Below are positions 8,757-19,232 of a stretch of 64,000 nt of DNA, one piece after another; position 1 is the first letter of the stretch; every line of letters starts with the position of its first letter. The position numbers were made by a program, and so were the translations under genes. The notes under the pieces are model-generated. The model did not search any database. It was not told the DNA's origin and worked only from the letters and a program-made list of their open reading frames with translations. The stretch comes from Roseovarius sp. SCSIO 43702 (lineage in GTDB: Bacteria; Pseudomonadota; Alphaproteobacteria; Rhodobacterales; Rhodobacteraceae). The stretch covers positions 704,501-768,500 of the forward strand of contig NZ_CP080623.1 of the NCBI RefSeq assembly GCF_019599045.1. Direction: 5' to 3'.

Positions 8757-9911
8757 ATGAATACCGGGCAGATCATATCGGGTGCGGGCCATGCGGGCCT
8801 GATCCTCTTCGCGCTGTTCGGTGACGCGTTCCGCTCGGACCCGATCCCGTTCGAGGTGACGCAGGTGACGGCCATCTCGAATGCCGAGTTCGAGGCCGCG
8901 ATGCAGGCGCAGAGCGCGCCCGACGCGGTCTCGGACGTGGTGATGCCCGAGGCGCCCGAGGCCGCGGGAGAGGCGCCGGCGCTGAATTCCACGGCCGACG
9001 CGGAGGTCGAGCAGAGCCAGCCCGACCCGGTGGCCGCCGCCGAGCCCGAGCCGGCCCCGGCCGAGACCCAGACCGCGCCGCCGGCGGATGCCGAGGTGTC
9101 CGAGGAGCCGCCGGAACTGCAGACCCCGGCCGAGGACATGGCGGTGCTGCTGCCCGACACGTCGCTCCGGCCCAAGCCGCGCCCGTCGCGGCGCGTCGCC
9201 CCCGAACAGGTGGTCCCGTCCGAGCCCGATGTCGCCATCGACGACGTGGCCCGGCAGGAGACCGTGCCCGACGAGGAGGCCGAGGTGGTCGAGCCCGAAA
9301 GCGAGGAGACCGCGCCCGAGGAAGCCGCGACCGAGATCGTGACCGAGGCCGAGGAACCCGCCGCGGCGCCCATGGCGTCGGTGCGTCCCAGGACGCGGCC
9401 CGCGGACCTGGCCGAGCGGCAGGTCGCCGAGGCCGAGCCCGCCCCCGAGGCGGAGCCCGCGCCCGAGCAGCCCGCGGAGGAGGCCGCGCCCACGCCGTCC
9501 ACCGACCCGTCGGCGGTCGAGGACGCGCTTGCCGCCGCGCTGGGCGGGGCCGGCGAGGCGGCGCCCGAGGAGACGGGCGCGAGCGGCCCGCCCCTCACGG
9601 CCGGCGAGAAGGACGCGCTGCGCGTCGCCGTGCAGAAATGCTGGAACGTGGGCTCGCTCAGCAGCGACGCGCTGGCCACCACGGTTGTGGTTGCTGTCGA
9701 CATGGCCGAGAATGGCACGCCACTGACCGGTTCGATCCGCATGATCGACGCATCCGGCGGCGGATCGGGCGCCGCGCGGCAGGCCTTCGAGGCCGCGCGC
9801 CGGGCGATCATCCGCTGCGCGGGCGACGGGTTCGACCTGCCGCCCGAGAAATACGGCCATTGGAAGACGATCGAGATGACCTTCAATCCCGAGAAGATGA
9901 GGATCAAGTGA
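8757..9911 (+). CDS. tolA: Tol-Pal system protein TolA
   Basis: TolA (384 aa) spans the periplasm from the TolQR motor to Pal/TolB. It has an N-terminal membrane anchor (residues about 8-22), then a long Ala/Glu/Pro-rich domain II (to about 279). The globular domain III (280-384) begins LTAGEKDALRVAVQKCWNVG and includes the paired cysteines CWNVG and IIRCAGDG. The stop codon overlaps ATG 9911 of the next frame. The final 183 bp (9732-9914) are repeated almost exactly at 10289-10471, as the 3' end of a second TolA-III gene. All three domains are GC-rich, so this is the native copy. Confidence 0.95.
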   Translation: MNTGQIISGAGHAGLILFALFGDAFRSDPIPFEVTQVTAISNAEFEAAMQAQSAPDAVSDVVMPEAPEAAGEAPALNSTADAEVEQSQPDPVAAAEPEPAPAETQTAPPADAEVSEEPPELQTPAEDMAVLLPDTSLRPKPRPSRRVAPEQVVPSEPDVAIDDVARQETVPDEEAEVVEPESEETAPEEAATEIVTEAEEPAAAPMASVRPRTRPADLAERQVAEAEPAPEAEPAPEQPAEEAAPTPSTDPSAVEDALAAALGGAGEAAPEETGASGPPLTAGEKDALRVAVQKCWNVGSLSSDALATTVVVAVDMAENGTPLTGSIRMIDASGGGSGAARQAFEAARRAIIRCAGDGFDLPPEKYGHWKTIEMTFNPEKMRIK

Positions 9912-9914
9912 TGA
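9732..9914 (+). repeat. Direct repeat, copy 1 (3' end of tolA)
   Basis: This 183-bp block encodes the last 59 residues of TolA plus the stop and the start-codon overlap. It matches 10289-10471 at every base except 9785 (C here, T in copy 2), a silent change in an alanine codon. The offset between copies is 557 bp. Confidence 0.97.
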
Positions 9915-10468
9915 TGAAGTATACGGTTCTCGGATTCGCATTGAGCGTTCTGTCGACGGCGGTTTGGTCTCAGGAAACGGATAACCTGAAAGCTTATCTC
10001 GAGTTGACTGATGGAGAATTTGAGGTCGTCGATGGAAAGGTCATCGCGACTGAGAACGGTTTTATACTAGAGAACGCAGTCATTCGAATTCGCCACGGTG
10101 TCTTGGTCTTTGGCTCGCAACCAATAGAGGCCAGTGTGGAAGATGAGTGGGATCACGCAGCGTTTCGCAAGGATATGGGTGCGAAACTTCAGCAATGCTG
10201 GAATGTAGGCTCATTATCTTCCGACGCCTTAGAGGTTTCGGTTTCCGTTGCCTTTGACTTGGCTGCGAATGGTCAGTTGATTTCGAACTCGATCCGCATG
10301 ATCGACGCATCCGGCGGCGGATCGGGCGCCGCGCGGCAGGCTTTCGAGGCCGCGCGCCGGGCGATCATCCGCTGCGCGGGCGACGGGTTCGACCTGCCGC
10401 CCGAGAAATACGGCCATTGGAAGACGATCGAGATGACCTTCAATCCCGAGAAGATGAGGATCAAGTGA
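9911..10468 (+). CDS. Secreted stand-alone TolA domain III protein (possible Tol decoy)
   Basis: A 185-aa protein. A signal peptide ([18 protein letters not shown], residues 3-20) precedes an unrecognised segment of about 65 residues. A second TolA C-terminal domain starts near residue 85 and shares [13 protein letters not shown] with TolA. From S127 to the end it is identical to TolA. It lacks the TolA membrane anchor and domain II, so the product should be free in the periplasm. Bases 9915-10288 are visibly AT-richer than all neighbours, while the last 183 bp are host-like. This suggests a foreign or divergent tolA-like gene that recombined with the tolA 3' end. Start may be 9911 or 9914; the ribosome-binding region is the copy that normally serves tolB. 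Function is unknown: it could sequester TolA partners or block phage or bacteriocin binding. Confidence 0.85.
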   Translation: MMKYTVLGFALSVLSTAVWSQETDNLKAYLELTDGEFEVVDGKVIATENGFILENAVIRIRHGVLVFGSQPIEASVEDEWDHAAFRKDMGAKLQQCWNVGSLSSDALEVSVSVAFDLAANGQLISNSIRMIDASGGGSGAARQAFEAARRAIIRCAGDGFDLPPEKYGHWKTIEMTFNPEKMRIK

Positions 10469-10471
10469 TGA
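10289..10471 (+). repeat. Direct repeat, copy 2 (3' end of the TolA-III gene)
   Basis: Second copy of the 183-bp block at 9732-9914, with one silent difference at 10342. It carries the same Shine-Dalgarno-like GAAGATGAGG and the same stop/start overlap, so tolB translation coupling is restored after the inserted gene. Confidence 0.97.
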
Positions 10472-11790
10472 CCCGTTTCATGACCCTTGTGCTGGCCGTC
10501 ATGGCCATGATCCAAGCCCCCGCGCTTCTGGCGCAGGACGGCCCGCTGCGGATCGAGATCACCGAGGGCGTGATCGAGCCCTTGCCCTTTGCCGCGCCCG
10601 ATTTCGTGGCCGAGACCCCGGCGGCGGGCCAGCTTGGGCAGGATATCGCCAATGTCGTCGCCGCCGACCTGAGCGGCACGGGCCTGTTCCGCGAGATCCC
10701 GCCCGACGCCTTCATCAGCCGCGTCACCAGCTTCTCGAGCCCGGTGCAGTTCGCCGACTGGAAGGCGATCAACGCGCAGGCGCTCATCACCGGCGCGGTC
10801 AGCGTCGATGCGGGCGGCCAGGTCACGGTGAAATTCCGCGTCTGGGACGTGTTCGCGGGACAGGAGCTTGGCAGCGGGCTCCAGTTCACCGGCACGCAGG
10901 ACGGATGGCGGCGGATCGCGCACAAGGTGGCCGACCAGGTCTATAGCCGGATCACCGGCGAGGGCGGCTATTTCGACACGCGCGTCGTCTTCGTCTCCGA
11001 GACCGGGCCCAAGGACCAGCGCGCCAAGCGGCTCGCGATCATGGATTACGACGGCGCGAACCTGAAATACCTCACCGACAGTTCCTCGCTCGTCCTGGCG
11101 CCGCGCTTCTCGCCCACGGGCGACCGCGTGCTCTACACGAGCTACGAGACGGGCTTTCCGAAGGTCTACGTGCTCGACGTGGCGAGCGTGAGCCGGCGCG
11201 CACTCCAGACGCAGGAAGGCGAGATGAGCTTTGCCCCGCGCTTCGCGCCCGACGGGCGCTCGATGGTCTATTCGATCATCCGGGGCGGCAACACGGATAT
11301 CTACAAGATGGACATCGCCAGCGGCCAGAGCACGCGCCTCACCGATGCGCCCTCGATCGAGACGGCGCCGAGCTTCAGCCCCGATGGCAGCCAGATCGTC
11401 TTCGAAAGCGACCGCAGCGGGAGCAAGCAGCTCTACATCATGAGCGCGGGCGGCGGCGAGGCGCGGCGGATCAGCAACGGTGACGGGCAATACGGCACGC
11501 CGGTCTGGTCTCCGCGCGGCGACCTGATCGCCTTCACCAAGCAGTCGAAACAGCGCTTTCACATCGGCGTGATGCGCACCGACGGCAGCGAGGAGCGGCT
11601 TCTGACCGCCTCCTTCCTCGACGAGGGGCCCACATGGGCGCCGAACGGCCGCGTCATCATGTTCACCCGCGAAAGCCAGGGTGCGCAGGGCGAGGCGCGG
11701 CTGTGGTCGGTGGACATCACGGGCCGGAACCTCAAGCAGGTGCCGACACCGGGCGGCGCGAGCGATCCGTCGTGGTCGCCCCTGCAGTAG
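10468..11790 (+). CDS. tolB: Tol-Pal system beta-propeller protein TolB
   Basis: TolB (440 aa) is the periplasmic partner of Pal and TolA. It has a signal peptide ([19 protein letters not shown]), an N-terminal alpha/beta domain ([12 protein letters not shown] near residue 70), and a C-terminal six-bladed propeller with repeated [24 protein letters not shown] and [10 protein letters not shown] units. The start overlaps the stop of the upstream gene. In normal tol operons that upstream gene is tolA; here it is the inserted TolA-III gene. Confidence 0.97.
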   Translation: MTRFMTLVLAVMAMIQAPALLAQDGPLRIEITEGVIEPLPFAAPDFVAETPAAGQLGQDIANVVAADLSGTGLFREIPPDAFISRVTSFSSPVQFADWKAINAQALITGAVSVDAGGQVTVKFRVWDVFAGQELGSGLQFTGTQDGWRRIAHKVADQVYSRITGEGGYFDTRVVFVSETGPKDQRAKRLAIMDYDGANLKYLTDSSSLVLAPRFSPTGDRVLYTSYETGFPKVYVLDVASVSRRALQTQEGEMSFAPRFAPDGRSMVYSIIRGGNTDIYKMDIASGQSTRLTDAPSIETAPSFSPDGSQIVFESDRSGSKQLYIMSAGGGEARRISNGDGQYGTPVWSPRGDLIAFTKQSKQRFHIGVMRTDGSEERLLTASFLDEGPTWAPNGRVIMFTRESQGAQGEARLWSVDITGRNLKQVPTPGGASDPSWSPLQ

Positions 11791-11885
11791 TAGGCGTGTA
11801 GGCGATTCCCATGGGCGCATAGCTGTGATAGAAACGTAGCGAGGCAAAGATCACCATGACACCGAAGTTCGAGCGGGGCACCCCT

Positions 11886-12401
11886 ATGACCATGACTTAT
11901 CTCAACAAGGCACTTCTCGTCGGAGCGGCGCTGGCCCTGGCGGCCTGCACCAGCCCTGACCGGTTCGACGGCGACAGCGCGGTCGATCTCAACAACTCGG
12001 GTATGGCGGGCGCGGGCTCGGCATCGGATCCGTCCTCTCCCGCCTATTTCCAGCAGGCGATCGGCGACCGGGTTCTCTTTCCCGTCGATCAGCACACCCT
12101 GACATCGGAAGCGCAGCGGACGCTTGACGGGCAGGCGCAGTGGCTTCTGACGAACAGCGACTACGACGCGCTGATCGAGGGGCACGCGGACGAGCAGGGC
12201 ACGCGGGAATACAACCTCGCGCTGGGCGCCCGGCGGGCCAATTCGGTGCATGAATACCTAGTTTCGAAGGGCATCGCGGCGAACCGGCTCAAGGTCGTGA
12301 GCTATGGCAAGGAGCGGCCCATCGAGATTTGCTCGACCGAGAGCTGCTATGCGAAGAACCGCCGCGCGGTGACGGTCATCTCGATCGGCGCGGGCGTGTG
12401 A
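11886..12401 (+). CDS. pal: Peptidoglycan-associated lipoprotein Pal
   Basis: Pal (171 aa) anchors the outer membrane to peptidoglycan. The signal peptide ends in a lipobox LAAC (Cys 21), so the mature protein is a lipoprotein. The OmpA-like domain holds the peptidoglycan-binding signature LIEGHADEQGTREYNLALG with the conserved Asp and Arg, and ends CYAKNRRAV. ATG 11886 is chosen because it gives a short standard signal peptide; an in-frame ATG at 11856 would add 10 residues. Confidence 0.96.
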   Translation: MTMTYLNKALLVGAALALAACTSPDRFDGDSAVDLNNSGMAGAGSASDPSSPAYFQQAIGDRVLFPVDQHTLTSEAQRTLDGQAQWLLTNSDYDALIEGHADEQGTREYNLALGARRANSVHEYLVSKGIAANRLKVVSYGKERPIEICSTESCYAKNRRAVTVISIGAGV

Positions 12402-12429
12402 TCTGATCGGCTGAACGGGGAATAGCGAC

Positions 12430-13326
12430 ATGCGGCATCTGATGGTTTTCGGCGTCATCCTGGCGCTTCTCGTCCCGGTGGGAGCGGGGGCGCAGGATCG
12501 CGAACAGACGCTGGCGGACATCCGGCAGGAACTGACGGTGCTGCATGTCGACATCCAGAAGCTCAAGCGCGAGCTCAGCACCACGGGCGGCGTCACGGCA
12601 TCGGGGTCGGGCGGCACGCTCATCGACCGCATGAACGCGATCGAGAGCGAGTTGCAGCGTCTCACGGCCAAGACCGAGGAGCTGGAGCTTCGCATCAACC
12701 GCGTGGTGACCGATGGCACCAACCGCATCGGCGACCTCGAATTCCGGCTGGTCGAGCTCGAGGGCGGCGACGTGAGCAAGCTGGGCGAGACGACAACGCT
12801 GGGCGGGGGCGAGATGCCCTCGGCCACCGCCCTGCCCGAGGCGGGCGGCGATGCGACCGGCGGAACCGGCGGCACGACGGGCAGCGCCGGCACGGGCACC
12901 GGGGACGAGGGCAGCGACGCGGGCGGCGAGGACGTGGCGCTTGCCGTGGGCGAGCGCGACGATTTCGAGCGCGCCAAGGCGGCGCTGGACGCCGGCAACT
13001 ACGCCGAGGCCGCCGAAGCCTTCGCCACGTTCCGGCAGGCCTATCCCGGGGGTCCGATGACGGATCGCGCGGGCGTCCTGCGGGGCGAGGCGCTGGAGAA
13101 ATCGGGCGACATGGCGGGGGCGGCGCGCGCCTATCTCGACACGTTCTCGAGCGCGCCCGAGGGCCCCGAGGCGCCCAATGCGCTTGTCCGGCTTGGCCGG
13201 GCGCTGGGCCAGCTTGGCCAGACCAACGAGGCCTGCGTCACGCTGGGCGAGGTCGGCGCGCGGTTCCCCGGAAGCGCCGCCGTGGGCGAGGCGCAGGAAG
13301 CGATGAGCACCCTGGGCTGTCAGTGA
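12430..13326 (+). CDS. cpoB: Cell division coordinator CpoB (YbgF)
   Basis: A 298-aa periplasmic protein. It has a signal peptide (MVFGVILALLVPVGAGAQ), a trimerising coiled coil (ADIRQELTVLHVDIQKLKR through about residue 115), a Gly/Thr-rich linker and C-terminal TPR repeats (ERAKAALDAGNYAEAAEAF onward). CpoB coordinates septal peptidoglycan synthesis (PBP1B) with Tol-driven outer-membrane constriction. It is the last gene of the tol-pal set and overlaps tilS by 4 bp. Confidence 0.95.
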   Translation: MRHLMVFGVILALLVPVGAGAQDREQTLADIRQELTVLHVDIQKLKRELSTTGGVTASGSGGTLIDRMNAIESELQRLTAKTEELELRINRVVTDGTNRIGDLEFRLVELEGGDVSKLGETTTLGGGEMPSATALPEAGGDATGGTGGTTGSAGTGTGDEGSDAGGEDVALAVGERDDFERAKAALDAGNYAEAAEAFATFRQAYPGGPMTDRAGVLRGEALEKSGDMAGAARAYLDTFSSAPEGPEAPNALVRLGRALGQLGQTNEACVTLGEVGARFPGSAAVGEAQEAMSTLGCQ

Positions 13327-14609
13327 CGCCGGGGGCAGGTGACGCCGCGCCGACAGGCGCGATCCAACAGCATTTCGAGGGGCGCGAGACGCCCGCGCGC
13401 GTCGCCGTGGCGGTGTCGGGCGGCAGCGATTCGACCGCGCTCCTGCTGGCCGCGCGTGACTGGGCCGCGCCGCGCGGCGTGGCGGTCGCGGCGGTGACGG
13501 TGGACCACGGGCTGCGCCCCGAGGCCGCGCACGAGGCGGCGGAGGTCGCGGCGCTGTGCGCCCGGCTCGGCGTTGCGCATGACACCCTGCATTGGCGCGG
13601 ATGGGACGGGCGGGGCAACCTGCCCGAGGCCGCCCGGCGCGCGCGCTATGACCTGATGGCCGAGTGGGTGCGCGCGGGGGGCGTCGCGGATATCCTTCTT
13701 GGTCATACCGCCGACGACCAGGCCGAGACGCTGGTGATGCGGATGGCACGGTCGGCGGGGCTTGACGGGCTGGCGGGGATGGCGGCGCGGGTCGCCTGGG
13801 GCGACGTGACGCTGCACAGGCCGTTCCTGGCGCTCAGGCGCAGCACGCTGCGCGACTGGCTGCGCGACCGGGGCGTCGGGTGGAGCGAGGATCCCACGAA
13901 CGAGGATGCGCGGTTTCGCCGCGTGGCGACGCGCCGCGCGCTCGACGCGCTGGCGCAGGCCGGGGTGAGCGTCGAGGCGCTGGTGCAGGTGGCGGCGCAT
14001 CTGCGCGAGGCGCGCGACACGCTCGCGCACCATGCCGTCGAGGTGGCGCGCGGCCTTGCGCGGTTCGAGGCGGGCGACGTCCTGTTCGACGCCGCGGGCT
14101 GGGCCGCGCTGCGCCCCGATCTGCAAAGGCGGCTCCTGCAGGCCGCGCTGCGCTGGGTGGGGGGCGGCGATCACGGCCCGCGCGGGGCCACGCTCGATGC
14201 CGCGCTTGATTCGCTGCGCGCGGGGCGGGGCACCGTGCTTGCCGGCTGCCGCGTGTGGCCGGTGGGCGGCGCGGTGCGCGTCACGCGCGAGGCGCGGGCG
14301 GTGGAGGAACTCGAGGCCGCCCCCGGCGAGGCTTGGGACGGACGCTGGCGGCTGTCGGGGCCGGCGCGGCGCGGCGACCGGGTGCGCGCGCTGGGCGAGG
14401 CGCAGCTTGGCCTCTGCCCCGACCGCGCCGGGGCGGGCGTGCCCGCCGCCACGCTCACGGCGTCGCCTGCCCTCTGGCGGGAGGGGCGGCTCATCGCCGC
14501 GCCGCTGGCCGGGCTGGGGCCAGAATGGTCGCTCGAGATGCTCCGGCCCGAGGCGCTTTTCTTCGAGCTGCTTCGCGGCGATAGCGCGCGCGCATTGAAC
14601 AACCCGTGA
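13323..14609 (+). CDS. tilS: tRNA(Ile)-lysidine synthase TilS
   Basis: TilS (428 aa) uses ATP and lysine to modify C34 of tRNA-Ile(CAU) to lysidine, which switches its decoding to AUA. The N-terminal PP-loop is [15 protein letters not shown] at about residue 30, followed by [10 protein letters not shown] and [17 protein letters not shown]. The start is GTG overlapping the cpoB stop. The C-terminal half is divergent, as is usual. The gene sits between tol-pal and ftsH, the standard alphaproteobacterial order. Confidence 0.94.
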   Translation: MTPGAGDAAPTGAIQQHFEGRETPARVAVAVSGGSDSTALLLAARDWAAPRGVAVAAVTVDHGLRPEAAHEAAEVAALCARLGVAHDTLHWRGWDGRGNLPEAARRARYDLMAEWVRAGGVADILLGHTADDQAETLVMRMARSAGLDGLAGMAARVAWGDVTLHRPFLALRRSTLRDWLRDRGVGWSEDPTNEDARFRRVATRRALDALAQAGVSVEALVQVAAHLREARDTLAHHAVEVARGLARFEAGDVLFDAAGWAALRPDLQRRLLQAALRWVGGGDHGPRGATLDAALDSLRAGRGTVLAGCRVWPVGGAVRVTREARAVEELEAAPGEAWDGRWRLSGPARRGDRVRALGEAQLGLCPDRAGAGVPAATLTASPALWREGRLIAAPLAGLGPEWSLEMLRPEALFFELLRGDSARALNNP

Positions 14610-14679
14610 CGATTGCTATTTAAGAGCAGAGGGCCCTGTGCTAGAGCCGGGCCGTCCTGCAACTTTCGGGAGATACCCC

Positions 14680-16595
<1,916 letters not shown>

Positions 16596-16599
<4 letters not shown>

Positions 16600-17381
16600 C
16601 GCAGACGGCGAGCCAGAGCGACTGGAATCCCGGGGCCTATGCAAGGTTCCGGGATTTGCGCTTGCGCCCCGGTCTCGACCTGCTGAACGCGGTGGGCCAG
16701 ATGGCGGCGGGCGACGTGATCGACCTGGGCTGCGGCAACGGGCAGCTTGGCCCCGCCCTGCGCGCGCGTGCCGAAGGGCGGCAGATCGTGGGCGTCGACA
16801 GTTCGCCCGCGATGCTGGCCAAGGCCCGGAGCGCGGGGTGCTATGACAGCCTGCAACAGGCCGATATCCGCGACTGGCACCCGCGCCGGGCGCCGGGGCT
16901 GATCTTTTCGAACGCCGCGCTGCACTGGGTCGGTGAACACGAGGCGCTGATGCCGAAGCTCGCGGGGATGCTCGCGCGCGGTGGCACGCTGGCCGTGCAG
17001 ATGCCGCACCAGAACAAGGCGCCGTCGCATCGCGTCTGGCTGAGCCTCAGCGAGGAGATGTTTCCGGGCCGGGTCGAGAAGATGGGCACGCCCGGGGTCA
17101 TGGCGCCGCAGAGATACGACGAGCTCCTGTCACCGCTGGGCCGCTTCCGCCTTTGGGAAACCGAGTATTTCCAGAGACTTGTCGCCGAAGCCGGGAGCCA
17201 CCCGGTCCGCCGGTTCACCGAGAGCACCTATGCCCGGCCCGTGCTCGACGCGCTCGAGACGGACGAGAAGGCGGCATTGATCCGGCGCTACGAGGAGGCG
17301 ATGCACGCGGCCTACCCGGTGCGCGCCGATGGCTCGGTCCTGTTCCCGTTCCGGCGGATGTTCTTTACGCTCACCGTCTAG
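16596..17381 (+). CDS. tam: Trans-aconitate 2-methyltransferase-like protein
   Basis: A 261-aa class I SAM methyltransferase. Motif I is [15 protein letters not shown] (about residue 40), then [10 protein letters not shown] and [14 protein letters not shown] [11 protein letters not shown]. The length and the [15 protein letters not shown]-terminus match the Tam family, which methylates trans-aconitate, an inhibitor of aconitase. The GTG start overlaps the ftsH stop by 4 bp, so it is probably translated with ftsH. Substrate is assigned by family resemblance only. Confidence 0.85.
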
Positions 17382-17448
17382 GGGCGCGCGGCTTGACGGC
17401 CGGCGGCTTCGCGGCGTTACTGGCGCCGTACAGACCGGAGAGCCGCCC

Positions 17449-18066
17449 ATGTCCGCCCTCGTGAGAACCGATTTCACCGCCCGCATCACGTGGCTGGGCC
17501 TCGTGCCGCGCGAGGGAGGCCGGGGCATCCGGTCCGGCGCGGTCGAGCGGATCGCGGCGCATTACGCGGGCCCCGAGGGCGACCGGCATGCGGGCGAGAC
17601 CCGGCCTTCCTGCGTCCGGGTGAAGAACATGCATGCGGAGGGCACGGATATCCGCAACGTGCGGCAGTTCTCGGTTCTCTCGGCCGAGGAAATCCGGGCC
17701 ACGGCCGAGGAGATGGGGCTTGCGACGCTCGCACCGGAATGGCTGGGCGCGACGATGGTGATCGAGGGGATCGGGGATTTCACCCATGTGCCGCCCTCGT
17801 CGCGGCTTCAGGCGCCGGACGGCGCGACGCTCGTCATCGACATGGAGAACCGTCCCTGCCAATACCCCGCCCGGGAGATCGAGGCGGACCGCCCGGGCCT
17901 TGGCAAGGCGTTCCTGCCCGCCTCGCGCGGGCGGCGCGGCGTGACGGCCTGGGTCGAGCGGGAGGGGGCGCTGGCGGTGGGGGACGAGTTGCGGCTGTTC
18001 ATCCCCGATCAACGCCCCTGGGCACATCTGGACGAGACGTTGAGCGCCGACGCCCGGAAGAGGTAG
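17449..18066 (+). CDS. MOSC domain protein
   Basis: A 205-aa protein with the MOSC fold found in molybdenum-cofactor sulfurase C-termini and YiiM-like proteins. Visible features are GPEGDRHAGETRPSCVRVK (about residues 42-60), NVRQFSVLSAEEI, and ENRPCQYPAREIE (about residue 140) with a candidate persulfide cysteine. Such stand-alone MOSC proteins are cytosolic sulfur-carrier or Moco-linked enzymes. ATG 17449 is preceded by CGGAGAGCC. The gene ends at a hairpin shared with the convergent EF-hand gene. Confidence 0.82.
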   Translation: MSALVRTDFTARITWLGLVPREGGRGIRSGAVERIAAHYAGPEGDRHAGETRPSCVRVKNMHAEGTDIRNVRQFSVLSAEEIRATAEEMGLATLAPEWLGATMVIEGIGDFTHVPPSSRLQAPDGATLVIDMENRPCQYPAREIEADRPGLGKAFLPASRGRRGVTAWVEREGALAVGDELRLFIPDQRPWAHLDETLSADARKR

Positions 18067-18102
18067 GCGGCGGCGATGCGCGGGATGCGCCCGCCACGAG
18101 AA

Positions 18103-18128
18103 ACGCCCCGCCGGAAAGGGCGGGGCGT
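18103..18128. terminator. Stem-loop between convergent genes
   Basis: A perfect 10-bp stem (ACGCCCCGCC, 18103-18112, with GGCGGGGCGT, 18119-18128) around a 6-nt loop lies between two convergent genes. There is no T tract, so it may block by structure alone or need Rho. Confidence 0.6.
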
Positions 18129-18149
18129 CCGAGCGATCCGCGTCGCGGG

Positions 18150-18923
18150 TTACTGGGTCAGGATGTAATAGCGGATGACCGAGATCGTGGCCTCGTCATC
18201 GGCCTCGCTGGTGCCCGAGTCGCTGCTGTCGGCGGTCGTGCCCATGGCGCTCGTGCTCCACGTGCCCGCCGCGCGGTATTCCTGGGGCGAGATCGCGCCG
18301 GAATTGTCGGCGTCCATCTGCTGGAACTGCTCGTCGAGACCCTGGTCACTGTATTCCTTCTCGCGCAGCGGTGTTTCGAACTCGGCCTGGGTCAGGACCC
18401 CGTCGCCGTTCTCGTCAGCCGCCTTGAAGCGGTCCACGGCGGCCTGGGCGAAACCCTCCTGTTCCTCCTTCTCGCCGATCACGTCGGAAAGATTGGCGCT
18501 GAGTTGCTTGAAGAGCGTCTCCTTGTCGCCGTCGCTTTCGCTCCATGCCTTCTCGGCCCAGGCGGCGAAATCCTCGCGCGTCAACTCCTGCTGACCGTCC
18601 GAGGCGATGTCGGACCACTTGGCGCCGGCGTCGTCGGTTTCGCTCATGCTCGCCTGTTGCTCGGCGGCCTTGTCGCGCTTTTGCGTCATGCAGTTGGTGA
18701 ACTCCTCGCGGTCGATAGAGCCGTCCTTGTTGGCGTCGATCGCCGCGAATTCCGCGTCGCGCCGGGCGTTTACCTCCTTCTCGGAGAACTGGCCGTCGGC
18801 GTTGCTGTCGGCCGCGTAGAAGGCGTTTTCGCAGAACTGCGCGAGATCCTCCTCGGCGGCGAGCGCCGGGGCCGCGACGAGGGCCGTCGTGGCGGTGAGA
18901 GCTGTGAAGAATGTGCGTTTCAT
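18150..18923 (-). CDS. Secreted EF-hand calcium-binding protein
   Basis: A 257-aa protein with a signal peptide (TFFTALTATTALVAAPALA). It has four EF-hand loops: DSNADGQFSEKE, DANKDGSIDREE, DENGDGVLTQAE and DADNSGAISPQE. The pairs are separated by an acidic helical linker, as in calmodulin-like layouts. It should bind calcium in the periplasm or outside the cell; no enzymatic domain is visible. The last 30 residues are Ser/Thr/Asp-rich. It is divergently oriented from fhs. Confidence 0.85.
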   Translation of the reverse strand: MKRTFFTALTATTALVAAPALAAEEDLAQFCENAFYAADSNADGQFSEKEVNARRDAEFAAIDANKDGSIDREEFTNCMTQKRDKAAEQQASMSETDDAGAKWSDIASDGQQELTREDFAAWAEKAWSESDGDKETLFKQLSANLSDVIGEKEEQEGFAQAAVDRFKAADENGDGVLTQAEFETPLREKEYSDQGLDEQFQQMDADNSGAISPQEYRAAGTWSTSAMGTTADSSDSGTSEADDEATISVIRYYILTQ

Positions 18924-19171
18924 GTGTCGAACCTCCGTGGGATATCGTGAATGTCGTGGCGGACCCGCGCTGTCGCGCCGGGTCTGGCAACGCCGAAGGC
19001 GTGGGAGGCGCGGCAGGCCCGCTTCGTGTTCACGAGAACGTGACACCCGCCGCGGATGTTCCGAAATTTTGTCGAAGATCGGGGCGCGCGCAAAGGTTTC
19101 CGATGCGAAACTTTGATGTCGAAGCCGCCGCAAGAAACGCGGCAAGTGTCGGATTCGCGATCTGCATGACG

Positions 19172-19200
19172 TTGGCGGGGCGTTATCAGACGTTTCATAC
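19172..19200 (+). promoter_or_regulatory. Possible promoter for fhs
   Basis: TTGGCG (19172-19177), a 17-bp spacer and TCATAC (19195-19200) lie 33 bp before fhs. The rest of the 309-bp gap from 18924 shows no other gene or clear site on either strand. Confidence 0.3.
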
Positions 19201-19232
19201 TCAGGCCCGACTGCGCCCCTTGGGAGGAAAAA

